Assembly (NCBI GenBank): GCA_002418765.1
Contig: DIET01000025.1
Location: forward strand, 6,059-12,658
Reading direction: 5' to 3'
DNA length: 6,600 nt
Source of the DNA: Peptococcaceae bacterium UBA5767
GTDB taxonomy: Bacteria > Bacillota > TC1 > UBA5767
Within the stretch, counting starts at the first letter, position 1. Each line of letters begins with the position of its first letter. The position numbers and the translations under genes were made by a program. Positions 1 through 6,195 of this stretch are shown piece after piece. Under the pieces are notes generated by a model that saw nothing but the letters and a program-made list of their open reading frames with translations, searched no databases and was not told the origin of the DNA.

Positions 1-2543
1 CCCTTGTTGCCGTGGCGGCCCGCCATTTTATCTCCTACCGAAATCTTGCGTTTCTTAGCAATATAGACCCGAACCAAGCGGTTGACACCAGCAGGCAATT
101 CATCCCCATGTTCCCGGTCGAATCGCTTAACATCCACCACAATGCCTTCTTCACCATGAGGAACCTTCAAAGAATTGTCCCTGACTTCTCTGGCTTTTTC
201 TCCAAAAATGGCCCGAAGCAGTTTCTCTTCTGAACTCAGCTCCTGTTCCCCTTTGGGGGTCACTTTGCCTACCAGGATATCACCCGGGCGCACTTCCGCT
301 CCGATGCGAATGATGCCGGTGGCATCTAGATTCTTTAGATTTTCTTCTGACACATTGGGAATATCGCGCGTAATCTCCTCGCTTCCCAGTTTGGTATCAC
401 GGGCATCACACTCAAATTCATCAATATGTACCGAAGTGTAATAATCTTCCTTGACCATCTTCTCAGACAAGAGCACGGCATCCTCATAGTTGTAGCCTTC
501 CCAGGTCATGAACGCAACCAGAATATTTCTTCCCAGAGAAAGCTCGCCTCCAGAAGTAGCCGGACCATCAGCAATGACCTGCCCTTTGACCACCTGGTCT
601 CCCTTGGCGACAATAGGTCGTTGGTTGATACAGGTACCCTGGTTGGATCGCTTGTATTTGTCCAGTTGATGCTTTTCCAACAGACCATTCGCTGTTTTGA
701 GAACGATTTCATTGCCGGTCACCCGAACAATTTCACCATCCGCTTGCGCTACCTCGCAGACACCAGAATCTTCCGCAATTTTTTTCTCCATGCCGGTTCC
801 CACCAGGGGAGCTTCCGTCAACAACAACGGCACAGCCTGACGCTGCATATTGGCACCCATCAAAGCTCGGTTGGCATCATCATGCTCCAAAAAAGGAATC
901 AATGCGGTGGCAATACTCCAAACCTGTTTGGGTGTTACATCCATATAATCACAATGGGAAGGATCCGTAATCAGGACATCTTCTCCATGTCTGGCATTGA
1001 CACGCTCTGATACAAAGTATCCGTTCTCATCAAGCGGCGCATTGGCCTGGGCAATGGTGAAGACTTCCTCCTCATCCGCTGTCACATAAACAATATCATT
1101 GGTAACACACTTATTTTTCTTGTCTACACGTCGATAGGGCGTTTCGATAAATCCAAACTCATTGACACGAGCAAATGTACCCAAAGAACCAATCAATCCA
1201 ATATTCGGTCCCTCTGGCGTTTCAATAGGACACATTCTGCCATAGTGGGAATGGTGTACGTCACGCACCTCAAATCCGGCTCTTTCTCTGGAGAGACCTC
1301 CAGGTCCCAGTGCAGACAACCTTCTTTTATGGGTAAGCTCAGCCAATGGATTGGTCTGGTCCATAAACTGTGATAGCTGGGACGACCCAAAAAATTCCTT
1401 AATGGCAGCCGATACGGGTCTGATATTGATCAAATTCTGCGGGCTGACTGCTTCGATATCCTGAATGGTCATACGCTCCTTGATTACACGTTCCATCCGG
1501 GAAAGACCAATACGGAATTGGTTCTGCAACAGTTCACCCACACAGCGCAAGCGCCGGTTCCCCAGATGGTCGATATCATCCGTGTGGTGTTCTCCACTCA
1601 TCAATTCCAGAAAATAATCCATGGCCGCCGTCATATCTTCCACATCAAGCTGACGATTGTAGCGTTTGTATTTCTGGTCTTCATCATTGCGGAACAAAGG
1701 GGCATCATGCTTGAGTTTCTTATTGATTTTATGTCGCCCTACATTGCCCAAATCATATCGTTTGGGATCATTGAACAGCGAACGCAAAAGATTCTCAGCG
1801 CTGTCTACCGTTGGTGGCTCACCAGGTCTTAGCTTTTTATAAATTTCTATCAAGGCCTCTTCTTTACAAGTGGTATTGTCTTTTTCCAATGTTCGAATGA
1901 TACGCTCATCTTGATTGAAACGCTTCAGAATAAGGGCATCCGTTGAAAATCCAAGCGCACGAAAGAGAACCGTAGCCGGCAATTTCCTGGTACGGTCGAT
2001 CCGAGCAAAGATATAACCATCCTTGTCGGTTTCATATTCCACCCAAGCACCGCGATTGGGAATAATGGTAGAACTAAATAGATCTGCGCCATCGGGATTT
2101 TGTTCAATTTTATAATAAACACCAGGCGAACGAACCAGCTGGGATACGATAACCCGTTCAGCTCCATTGATAATGAACGTACCCGTCGGGGTCATCAAAG
2201 GAAATTCACCAATGAAAACCTCTTGTTGCTTGATTTCACCTGTTTCTGTATTGATCAGACGAACTTTGACTCTCAGCGGTGCAGAATGGGTCACATCCCT
2301 TTCCAACGCTTCCGCCACCGAATACTTCGGTTCACCCATGGAATGCTCAATAAATTCCAGACGAAGATTTCCCGTGAAATCTTGAATCGGTGAAATATCC
2401 TGAAACATTGCACCCAGACCTTCATTTACGAACCAATCATAGGATTTTCTCTGAATATCAATCAGATTTGGCATGTCTAATACTTCTTTAATGGACGCAA
2501 AAGAATGTCGTTCACTACTAATGCTTCTTAAAGAATTTGCCAT
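1..2543 (-). CDS. rpoB: RNA polymerase beta subunit RpoB (N-terminal 847 codons; 3' end outside window)
   Basis: Beta subunit of DNA-dependent RNA polymerase, forming one side of the active-site cleft. The frame is open from ATG at 2543 to the window edge. Landmarks seen in order: protrusion/lobe motifs such as FIINGAERVIVSQLVRSPGV (about residues 120-140); the rifampicin region FFGSSQLSQFMDQ from residue 384, followed by THKRRLSALGPGG; GYNYEDA with the acidic pair E687/D688 (E. coli E813/D814); and GDKMAGRHGNKG at the edge, with K831 and K839 matching E. coli K1065 and K1073. The family is usually about 1,150-1,200 residues in Firmicutes, so roughly the last quarter is missing. Around residues 278-300 the chain is about 75 residues shorter than in B. 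subtilis, and the roughly 100-residue insertion of E. coli beta is also absent. The start follows a GGGGGTGG sequence 4 bases upstream. A dedicated promoter lies at 2647-2674. No frameshift was seen. Confidence 0.98.
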   Translation of the reverse strand, partial: MANSLRSISSERHSFASIKEVLDMPNLIDIQRKSYDWFVNEGLGAMFQDISPIQDFTGNLRLEFIEHSMGEPKYSVAEALERDVTHSAPLRVKVRLINTETGEIKQQEVFIGEFPLMTPTGTFIINGAERVIVSQLVRSPGVYYKIEQNPDGADLFSSTIIPNRGAWVEYETDKDGYIFARIDRTRKLPATVLFRALGFSTDALILKRFNQDERIIRTLEKDNTTCKEEALIEIYKKLRPGEPPTVDSAENLLRSLFNDPKRYDLGNVGRHKINKKLKHDAPLFRNDEDQKYKRYNRQLDVEDMTAAMDYFLELMSGEHHTDDIDHLGNRRLRCVGELLQNQFRIGLSRMERVIKERMTIQDIEAVSPQNLINIRPVSAAIKEFFGSSQLSQFMDQTNPLAELTHKRRLSALGPGGLSRERAGFEVRDVHHSHYGRMCPIETPEGPNIGLIGSLGTFARVNEFGFIETPYRRVDKKNKCVTNDIVYVTADEEEVFTIAQANAPLDENGYFVSERVNARHGEDVLITDPSHCDYMDVTPKQVWSIATALIPFLEHDDANRALMGANMQRQAVPLLLTEAPLVGTGMEKKIAEDSGVCEVAQADGEIVRVTGNEIVLKTANGLLEKHQLDKYKRSNQGTCINQRPIVAKGDQVVKGQVIADGPATSGGELSLGRNILVAFMTWEGYNYEDAVLLSEKMVKEDYYTSVHIDEFECDARDTKLGSEEITRDIPNVSEENLKNLDATGIIRIGAEVRPGDILVGKVTPKGEQELSSEEKLLRAIFGEKAREVRDNSLKVPHGEEGIVVDVKRFDREHGDELPAGVNRLVRVYIAKKRKISVGDKMAGRHGNK

Positions 2544-2646
2544 GTAACCACCCCCAGCATTTCTATATTTACTCCAATTTGCTCTGTCCAATCGACCTTG
2601 ACTGCCAAATGAGCGCACAAACTCAGCATAATTGTGCCATTTTATT

Positions 2647-2674
2647 ATCTTATCACACCTCTAACCTTTGTCAA
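2647..2674 (-). promoter_or_regulatory. Sigma-A-type promoter for rpoB
   Basis: A perfect –35 TTGACA (2674-2669) is followed by a 16-base spacer ending in TGA and a –10 TAAGAT (2652-2647, 4 of 6 consensus). The TGn before the –10 makes it an extended –10 element. Transcription would start near 2640, giving rpoB an untranslated leader of roughly 97 bases. It sits downstream of the rplL terminator, so rpoB can be transcribed independently of the stalk genes. Seen directly; activity is inferred. Confidence 0.75.
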
Positions 2675-2717
2675 CAGCAATCATTAAGAAGGTGTCTATG
2701 AAGTAAGGAAAACACCT
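2655..2717. repeat. Three AGGTGT words around the rpoB promoter, two forming an inverted repeat
   Basis: On the minus strand AGGTGT occurs at 2717-2712 and again at 2660-2655 inside the promoter spacer. An inverted copy occupies 2690-2695. The first and the inverted copy form a 7-bp palindrome (2712-2718 with 2689-2695, 16-base loop). The longer word TTG(T/A)CAAAGGT appears at 2724-2714 and 2674-2664, exactly 50 bases apart. This could be an operator or a trace of a duplicated promoter. No regulator can be named and chance is not excluded. Confidence 0.35.
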
Positions 2718-2787
2718 TTGACAACATAGTTTATGGCCCCTTTATTATATTTACTTGATGGTTTGCTTCTCCACCTTACAGCCAATG

Positions 2788-2818
2788 AAAAAAGCACCCA
2801 CGCATCCGTGGGTGCTTT
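2788..2818 (-). terminator. Intrinsic terminator after rplL (rplL–rpoB boundary)
   Basis: A perfect 12-bp stem (2818-2807 paired with 2802-2791) has a 4-base loop and runs into six T residues on the minus strand. It begins 12 bases after the rplL stop codon. In many bacteria this junction holds a partial attenuator that lowers polymerase-subunit synthesis relative to L12. The stem here is long and G+C-rich, so termination may be strong, and the rpoB promoter downstream would then supply most rpoB transcripts. The reverse orientation is also partly terminator-like, but no plus-strand gene needs one. Confidence 0.92.
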
Positions 2819-2830
2819 ACAGACATGTAA

Positions 2831-3205
2831 CTATTTCAATTCAACCGTAGCACCGGCTTCTTCCAATTTGGCTTTGGCAGCTTCCGCATCTTCTTTGGAA
2901 ATACCTTCTTTTACAGCAGAAGGTGCTTCATCAACGACCGCTTTGGCTTCCTTGAGTCCCAGACCAGTCAGCTCTCTAACCACCTTAATGACATTGACTT
3001 TCTTCTCACCGGCAGCAGTCAATACAACATTGAATTCAGTTTGCTCTTCCACAGCTTCAGCAGCAGGAGCAGCAGCGGCAGCTACAGCCACAGGAGCAGC
3101 AGCAGTTACACCAAATTCTTCTTCAAAGGCTTTGACTACTTCAGCCAATTCCAGAACCGTCATTTCTTTGACCATATCAATAATTTGCGTTACTTTTTCA
3201 GACAT
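2831..3205 (-). CDS. rplL: 50S ribosomal protein L7/L12 (bL12)
   Basis: The 124-residue acidic stalk protein binds in pairs to L10 and recruits EF-Tu, EF-G and other GTPase factors to the ribosome. The N-terminal dimerisation helices occupy about residues 1-33. An Ala/Pro-rich flexible hinge follows (about 34-50, with VAAAAAPAAEAVEEQ). The globular C-terminal domain starts at TEFNVVL and holds the factor-binding helix GLGLKEAKAVVDEAP. The length is normal for the family (about 120-125). The ATG at 3205 has an AAAGGAG ribosome binding site (3219-3213) 7 bases upstream. It lies 46 bases downstream of rplJ and should be co-transcribed from the 3936-3964 promoter through the L10 leader. The stop is TAG. 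Confidence 0.98.
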   Translation of the reverse strand: MSEKVTQIIDMVKEMTVLELAEVVKAFEEEFGVTAAAPVAVAAAAAPAAEAVEEQTEFNVVLTAAGEKKVNVIKVVRELTGLGLKEAKAVVDEAPSAVKEGISKEDAEAAKAKLEEAGATVELK

Positions 3206-3251
3206 TGTTGTTCTCCTTTATCCATTTCATTTTTTTTGACTTGCTAGAAGT

Positions 3252-3779
3252 CTACGCGTTGGCTTCTTTTTGTTCTTTAACTGCATTCAGCACGCCCACA
3301 AAATCTCTAAGCGGCGCATTGAGGACAGAGGCAAAATTGACCAGAGGAGCCTGCATGCTGCCCAACATCTTGGCCAACAATTCTTCTCTGCTAGGCAGAT
3401 CCGAGAGAGCCTTGATCTGTTCTATCGATACGACTTTGCCTTCCAGTACACCACCCTTGATTTCCAGGGCTTTATTCTTTTTGGCAAATTTATAAAGGAC
3501 TTTGGCTGCCGATACAGCATCCTGTCCAAATGCGATGGCATTGGGTCCCGTCAAGGATTCTTCCAAGCCATCAATACCAGCCGCTTTGGCTGCCAGACGA
3601 GTCAGCGTATTTTTTAGTACTCTATATTCCACCCCAGCATCCCGGAGTTCTCTACGAAGATCTGTAGCCTGGCTCACATTCAGGCCTCTATAGTCCGTAA
3701 TGACCACAGATGTCGCGCCTTCTAGTTTTGCTTGAATCTCTTTGACGATCTCAATGTTGATATCTCTTTGCTTTGACAA
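3252..3779 (-). CDS. rplJ: 50S ribosomal protein L10 (uL10), TTG start
   Basis: L10 anchors the L12 dimers to the ribosome through its C-terminal helix and binds 23S rRNA, next to L11, with its N-terminal domain. I start it at TTG 3779, giving 175 residues beginning MSKQRDINIE, because AAAGGAGG (3794-3787) sits 7 bases before it. The GTG six bases upstream would lie almost on the ribosome binding site, and the ATG at 3839 falls inside the attenuator hairpin. The RNA-binding N-terminal domain (about residues 1-130) includes VVITDYRGLNVSQ and RVLKNTLTRLA. The C-terminal helix (about 135-170, with NFASVLNAPLRDFVGVLNAV) is the expected L12-docking segment. The preceding leader suggests autogenous repression by the L10–L12 complex. 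The stop is TAG. Confidence 0.96.
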   Translation of the reverse strand: MSKQRDINIEIVKEIQAKLEGATSVVITDYRGLNVSQATDLRRELRDAGVEYRVLKNTLTRLAAKAAGIDGLEESLTGPNAIAFGQDAVSAAKVLYKFAKKNKALEIKGGVLEGKVVSIEQIKALSDLPSREELLAKMLGSMQAPLVNFASVLNAPLRDFVGVLNAVKEQKEANA

Positions 3780-3784
3780 GTTCA

Positions 3785-3794
3785 CACCTCCTTT
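3785..3794 (-). promoter_or_regulatory. Ribosome binding site that fixes the rplJ TTG start
   Basis: AAAGGAGGTG on the minus strand is close to a full complement of the 16S rRNA 3' end. Its GGAGG core ends 7 bases before TTG 3779. This argues for the non-ATG start and against the longer reading from 3839. The same AAGGAGGTGTGAA string precedes rplK. Confidence 0.88.
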
Positions 3795-3801
3795 GTCAGG
3801 G

Positions 3802-3836
3802 AAAAACGAAAGCCTCGGGCATAGACAGTCCGAGGC
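3802..3836 (-). terminator. L10 leader attenuator terminator
   Basis: GCCTCGG (3836-3830) pairs with CCGAGGC (3818-3812), followed by TTTCGTTTTT (3811-3802). The hairpin ends 8 bases before the rplJ ribosome binding site. Its 5' arm is also complementary to CTGAGG at 3861-3856, so formation of the terminator competes with an upstream structure, as expected for an attenuator. Confidence 0.88.
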
Positions 3837-3929
3837 CAAATAATCCTTTTGATAACCTCAGTTGGGATTCATTAAGCCCGAAGGCCCCATACCGTCTACA
3901 GTTCTATTCACTTTTATCCAAATCTAAGC
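3802..3929 (-). ncRNA. Ribosomal protein L10 leader (rplJL cis-regulatory RNA)
   Basis: Structured 5' leader of rplJL. Seen on the minus strand: GTAGACGGT (3899-3891) can pair with ACTGTCTAT (3829-3821) over 9 bp including two G·U pairs. A hairpin at 3889-3863 is built from TGGG/CCCA and GGCC/GGCT around a C(TTCG)G tetraloop, with an asymmetric bulge TTAATGAAT. CTGAGG (3861-3856) can pair with CCTCGG (3835-3830). The GTAGAC, CTTAAT and GAGG elements match the L10 leader family as I recall it. In B. subtilis the L10(L12)4 complex binds such a leader, stabilises an anti-antiterminator and promotes termination. Here the two long-range helices would hold the terminator's 5' arm and act as the antiterminator. 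Which bases L10 contacts is inferred. Confidence 0.9.
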
Positions 3930-3935
3930 ATTTGC

Positions 3936-3964
3936 ATCTTACCAAACAACTTAGTCACTGTCAA
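3936..3964 (-). promoter_or_regulatory. Sigma-A-type promoter for the L10 leader and rplJL
   Basis: TTGACA (3964-3959) is a perfect –35, followed by a 17-base spacer ending in TGG and a –10 TAAGAT (3941-3936). The TGn makes it an extended –10. Transcription would start near 3929, just ahead of the leader structure. The –35 begins four bases after the rplA stop. No terminator separates rplA from it, so read-through from the upstream operon can also enter the leader. Confidence 0.82.
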
Positions 3965-3967
3965 CGC

Positions 3968-4663
3968 TTATTTCGCAAGCTTCACAGGATTGATTCTCAC
4001 ACCAGGACTCATGGATGACTTCACCGTGATGCTCTTGAGATATGTTCCTTTGGCGGCAGCCGGTTTGGCTTTTTGCAAAGCGGCCAAAAAGGCATTGAAG
4101 TTATCCTCTAGCTTCTCCTGTTCAAAGGAAGCCTTGCCTATGGGAACATGCACAATTGACGTTTTGTCCACCCGAAACTCAATCTTACCAGCTTTGATTT
4201 CCTCAATGGCTCTTTCCACATCCATGGTGACGGTACCAACTTTAGGATTAGGCATCAGGCCTCTAGGGCCCAAGACTTTACCAAGTTTACCCACCACACC
4301 CATCATATCAGGTGTTGCAATGACCACATCAAAATCCATCCAACCACCTTGAATTTTGGCGGCAAATTCGTCAGAACCGACGTAGTCTGCTCCTGCATCC
4401 AACGCTGCTTTTTCTTTTTCACCTTTGGCGAAAACCATAATCTTCTTGGTTTTACCAGTTCCATGCGGCAGAACCAACGTATTTCTGACCTGTTGGTCTG
4501 CATGTTTTGGATCTACGCCAAGCTTCACATGAGCCTCAATCGTCTCATCAAATTTCGCGTTGGCAATATCCTTGACAATTTTAAATGCCTCTGCCACATC
4601 ATACAACTCACTTTTGTTGTACTGCTTCAGGGCGTCCGTATAACGTTTACCTTTTTTTGCCAT
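3968..4663 (-). CDS. rplA: 50S ribosomal protein L1 (uL1)
   Basis: L1 forms the mobile stalk near the ribosomal E site and helps release deacylated tRNA; in several bacteria it also represses its own mRNA. The protein has 231 residues, normal for the family. Domain I is split between the N-terminus (about 1-66, with KFDETIEAHVKLGVD) and the C-terminus (about 160-231, ending in KSSMSPGVRINP). Domain II lies between them and carries GKVLGPRGLMPNPKVGTV, the most conserved L1 motif. The ATG at 4663 has AAGGAGG (4675-4669) 5 bases upstream. It lies 46 bases after rplK, the usual rplKA pair. The stop is TAA. No clear L1-operator hairpin was recognised in the short rplK–rplA gap. Confidence 0.98.
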   Translation of the reverse strand: MAKKGKRYTDALKQYNKSELYDVAEAFKIVKDIANAKFDETIEAHVKLGVDPKHADQQVRNTLVLPHGTGKTKKIMVFAKGEKEKAALDAGADYVGSDEFAAKIQGGWMDFDVVIATPDMMGVVGKLGKVLGPRGLMPNPKVGTVTMDVERAIEEIKAGKIEFRVDKTSIVHVPIGKASFEQEKLEDNFNAFLAALQKAKPAAAKGTYLKSITVKSSMSPGVRINPVKLAK

Positions 4664-4709
4664 TTAATCCTCCTTGTGGTTCCAACGAGTTAACCTCTCC
4701 CACCAAGAC

Positions 4710-5132
4710 CTATTTAACTACAATGCCCATGCTTCTGGCTGTTCCTTCAATCATGCTCATGGCCGCTTCCACATCAGACGCATTCAAGTCCTTCATCTTC
4801 AATTCAGCAATCTCTCTGACTTGTGCCTTGCTTACCGTCGCCACCTTCACTTTGTTGGGTTCGCCGGAAGCCTTCTCAATGCCAGCTGCTTTTTTCAGCA
4901 GAACGGGCGCAGGCGGAGTCTTCATTATAAAACTGAATGAACGATCTTCATAAACCGAAATCTCAACAGGAATAATCATGCCTGGCTGATTGGATGTTTT
5001 TTCATTGAACTCTTTACAAAATGCCATGATATTAACACCATGCTGACCCAAAGCGGGACCAACCGGTGGCGCTGGATTTGCTTTGCCTGCAGGAACCTGC
5101 AGTTTGATCAAACCAATAACCTTTTTTGCCAT
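4710..5132 (-). CDS. rplK: 50S ribosomal protein L11 (uL11)
   Basis: L11 binds the GTPase-associated region of 23S rRNA at the base of the stalk, takes part in factor-dependent GTP hydrolysis, and is needed for stringent activation of RelA-type enzymes. The 140 residues match the family (about 141). The N-terminal domain holds the proline-rich segment PAGKANPAPPVGPALGQHG (about 14-32), the region in which thiostrepton resistance mutations occur in other bacteria; it looks unaltered here. The C-terminal RNA-binding domain spans about 70-140, ending in DVEAAMSMIEGTARSMGI. The ATG at 5132 follows AAGGAGGTG (5147-5139). It lies 30 bases after nusG in the same operon. The stop is TAG. Confidence 0.98.
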   Translation of the reverse strand: MAKKVIGLIKLQVPAGKANPAPPVGPALGQHGVNIMAFCKEFNEKTSNQPGMIIPVEISVYEDRSFSFIMKTPPAPVLLKKAAGIEKASGEPNKVKVATVSKAQVREIAELKMKDLNASDVEAAMSMIEGTARSMGIVVK

Positions 5133-5162
5133 ATTTCACACCTCCTTCTATCTATTGTCTTG

Positions 5163-5699
5163 TCATGATTGTACCTTTTCTACTTGATTAAAATCGAGTT
5201 CCAGCGGAGTTTCTCTCCCGAACATCGATACCAATACCCATATTTTGCCTTGTTCCGTACTGACCTCTTCCACCTTGCCTACAAAATCGGCAAACGGTCC
5301 CGACTTGATTTTGACATTTTCGCCAACTTCAACATTGATCTCATACACCCGGGCAATTTCACCCATTTGTCCCAACAATCGGTTCACTTCCTGCTCACTC
5401 AAGGGAACCGGTTTAGATCCGGCACCCACAAATCCAGTAACCCCTGGCGTATTGCGCACCACATACCAGGATTTGTCTGTCATGATCATCTCTACCAGGA
5501 CATAGCCAGGAAAAATTTTTCTGGTCACTGTTTTGCGTTTTCCATCTTTGGACTGTATTTCTTCCTCCGTCGGCACCACAACACGAAAAATTTCTTCGCT
5601 CATACCCATAGATTCCAATCGCTTTTCCAAATTGGTCTTCACATTGTTCTCGTAGCCTGAATAAGTGTGAACGGCATACCACTCTTTTTCTATATCCAT
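5163..5699 (-). CDS. nusG: Transcription termination/antitermination factor NusG
   Basis: NusG binds the polymerase clamp and modulates pausing, elongation and coupling to ribosomes. The start at ATG 5699 (178 residues, MDIEKEWYAVHTYSGYENNV) is preferred because AAAGGTGG lies 7 bases upstream; an in-frame ATG 30 bases further upstream would put this site inside the gene. The NGN domain (about 5-110) contains WYAVHTYSGYE, FPGYVLVEM (63-71) and RNTPGVTGFVG (82-92). The KOW domain (about 123-176) contains VEVGENVKIKSGPFADF and FGRETPLELDF. N83 and T84 match B. subtilis N81/T82, which mediate NusG-dependent pausing there. No extra domain is inserted. It lies 34 bases after secE and 30 before rplK. 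The stop is TGA. Confidence 0.98.
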   Translation of the reverse strand: MDIEKEWYAVHTYSGYENNVKTNLEKRLESMGMSEEIFRVVVPTEEEIQSKDGKRKTVTRKIFPGYVLVEMIMTDKSWYVVRNTPGVTGFVGAGSKPVPLSEQEVNRLLGQMGEIARVYEINVEVGENVKIKSGPFADFVGKVEEVSTEQGKIWVLVSMFGRETPLELDFNQVEKVQS

Positions 5700-5733
5700 T
5701 AGCTCCCCACCTTTCATGCTTTGCCGCAATCCA

Positions 5734-5970
5734 CTAGACCAGTACTCTGAGAATCGCTGCTACCACGGTGTCAGCCAAATAGATAAAAATTGCGGATGCC
5801 ACAATCGCACCCACCACCACATAGGTATACGTAAATAATTCCTTACGGTTCGGCCAGTTGACTTTTTTAAGCTCAGACCACACTCCTTTGAAATAATTAC
5901 CCCGCTTCTTCACAGGCTTTTTCACAGGTTTGTTGGCCGGCTTGGTGATTTTTGTATCTTTGTTAGCCAT
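5734..5970 (-). CDS. secE: Preprotein translocase subunit SecE
   Basis: SecE clamps the two halves of SecY in the Sec export channel of the cytoplasmic membrane. The 78-residue product is of the short, single-span Gram-positive type. The N-terminus is rich in Lys and Pro with KPANKPVKKPVKKRG (10-24). The amphipathic signature WSELKKVNWPNRKEL follows (31-45), then one membrane segment at about 49-75. I prefer ATG 5970 to ATG 5976 because AGGAG (5981-5977) ends immediately before the upstream ATG and 6 bases before the downstream one. It lies 19 bases after rpmG and 34 before nusG, the standard secE–nusG pair. The stop is TAG. Confidence 0.97.
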   Translation of the reverse strand: MANKDTKITKPANKPVKKPVKKRGNYFKGVWSELKKVNWPNRKELFTYTYVVVGAIVASAIFIYLADTVVAAILRVLV

Positions 5971-5989
5971 GTTCATCTCCTAACCATTG

Positions 5990-6139
5990 CTATTTGGTTT
6001 CTTTGTGTACCGTGTGTGTTTTGCAGAAACTACAATACTTTTTGATTTCCATTCTGTCAGGATTCGTTTTTTTGTTTTTTGTAGTTCTGTAATTTCTTCG
6101 TTTGCATTCTTTACATTCCAACGTAATGCCTACTCTCAT
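5990..6139 (-). CDS. rpmG: 50S ribosomal protein L33 (bL33), zinc-binding form
   Basis: Small ribosomal protein of 49 residues. Two Cys pairs, ECKEC (C9, C12) and YCSFC (C36, C39), form a zinc ribbon, so this is the C+ paralogue type. Some bacteria keep a second, cysteine-free L33 for zinc limitation; whether one exists here cannot be seen. The start is ATG 6139, with AGGAGGTG (6153-6146) 6 bases upstream. A longer in-frame reading from ATG 6205 is rejected because it would begin upstream of the predicted transcription start. It is the first gene of the rpmG-secE-nusG-rplKA unit. The stop is TAG. Confidence 0.97.
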   Translation of the reverse strand: MRVGITLECKECKRRNYRTTKNKKTNPDRMEIKKYCSFCKTHTVHKETK

Positions 6140-6195
6140 CAATCCCACCTCCTGTATTTGAAGCCTATATGGCCAAATTACTATACCACTGAATA

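Noticed and set aside
426..1010. 194-codon plus-strand open frame opposite rpoB
   Set aside because: It is a shadow of the conserved rpoB frame, with composition unlike a real protein and no start signals.
2744..2749. Perfect TATAAT –10 on the minus strand in the rplL–rpoB gap
   Set aside because: No recognisable –35 lies 16-18 bases upstream (GGAGAA at 17) and there is no TGn extension. The promoter at 2647-2674 is far better.
2733..3239. 168-codon plus-strand open frame opposite rplL
   Set aside because: It is antisense to rplL, low in complexity (Ala/Ser/Thr from the hinge codons), and has no ribosome binding site or family resemblance.
3252..3839. 195-residue version of L10 starting at ATG 3839
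   Set aside because: The extra 20 residues are encoded by the attenuator hairpin and the ribosome binding site and do not resemble L10. TTG 3779 has proper spacing.
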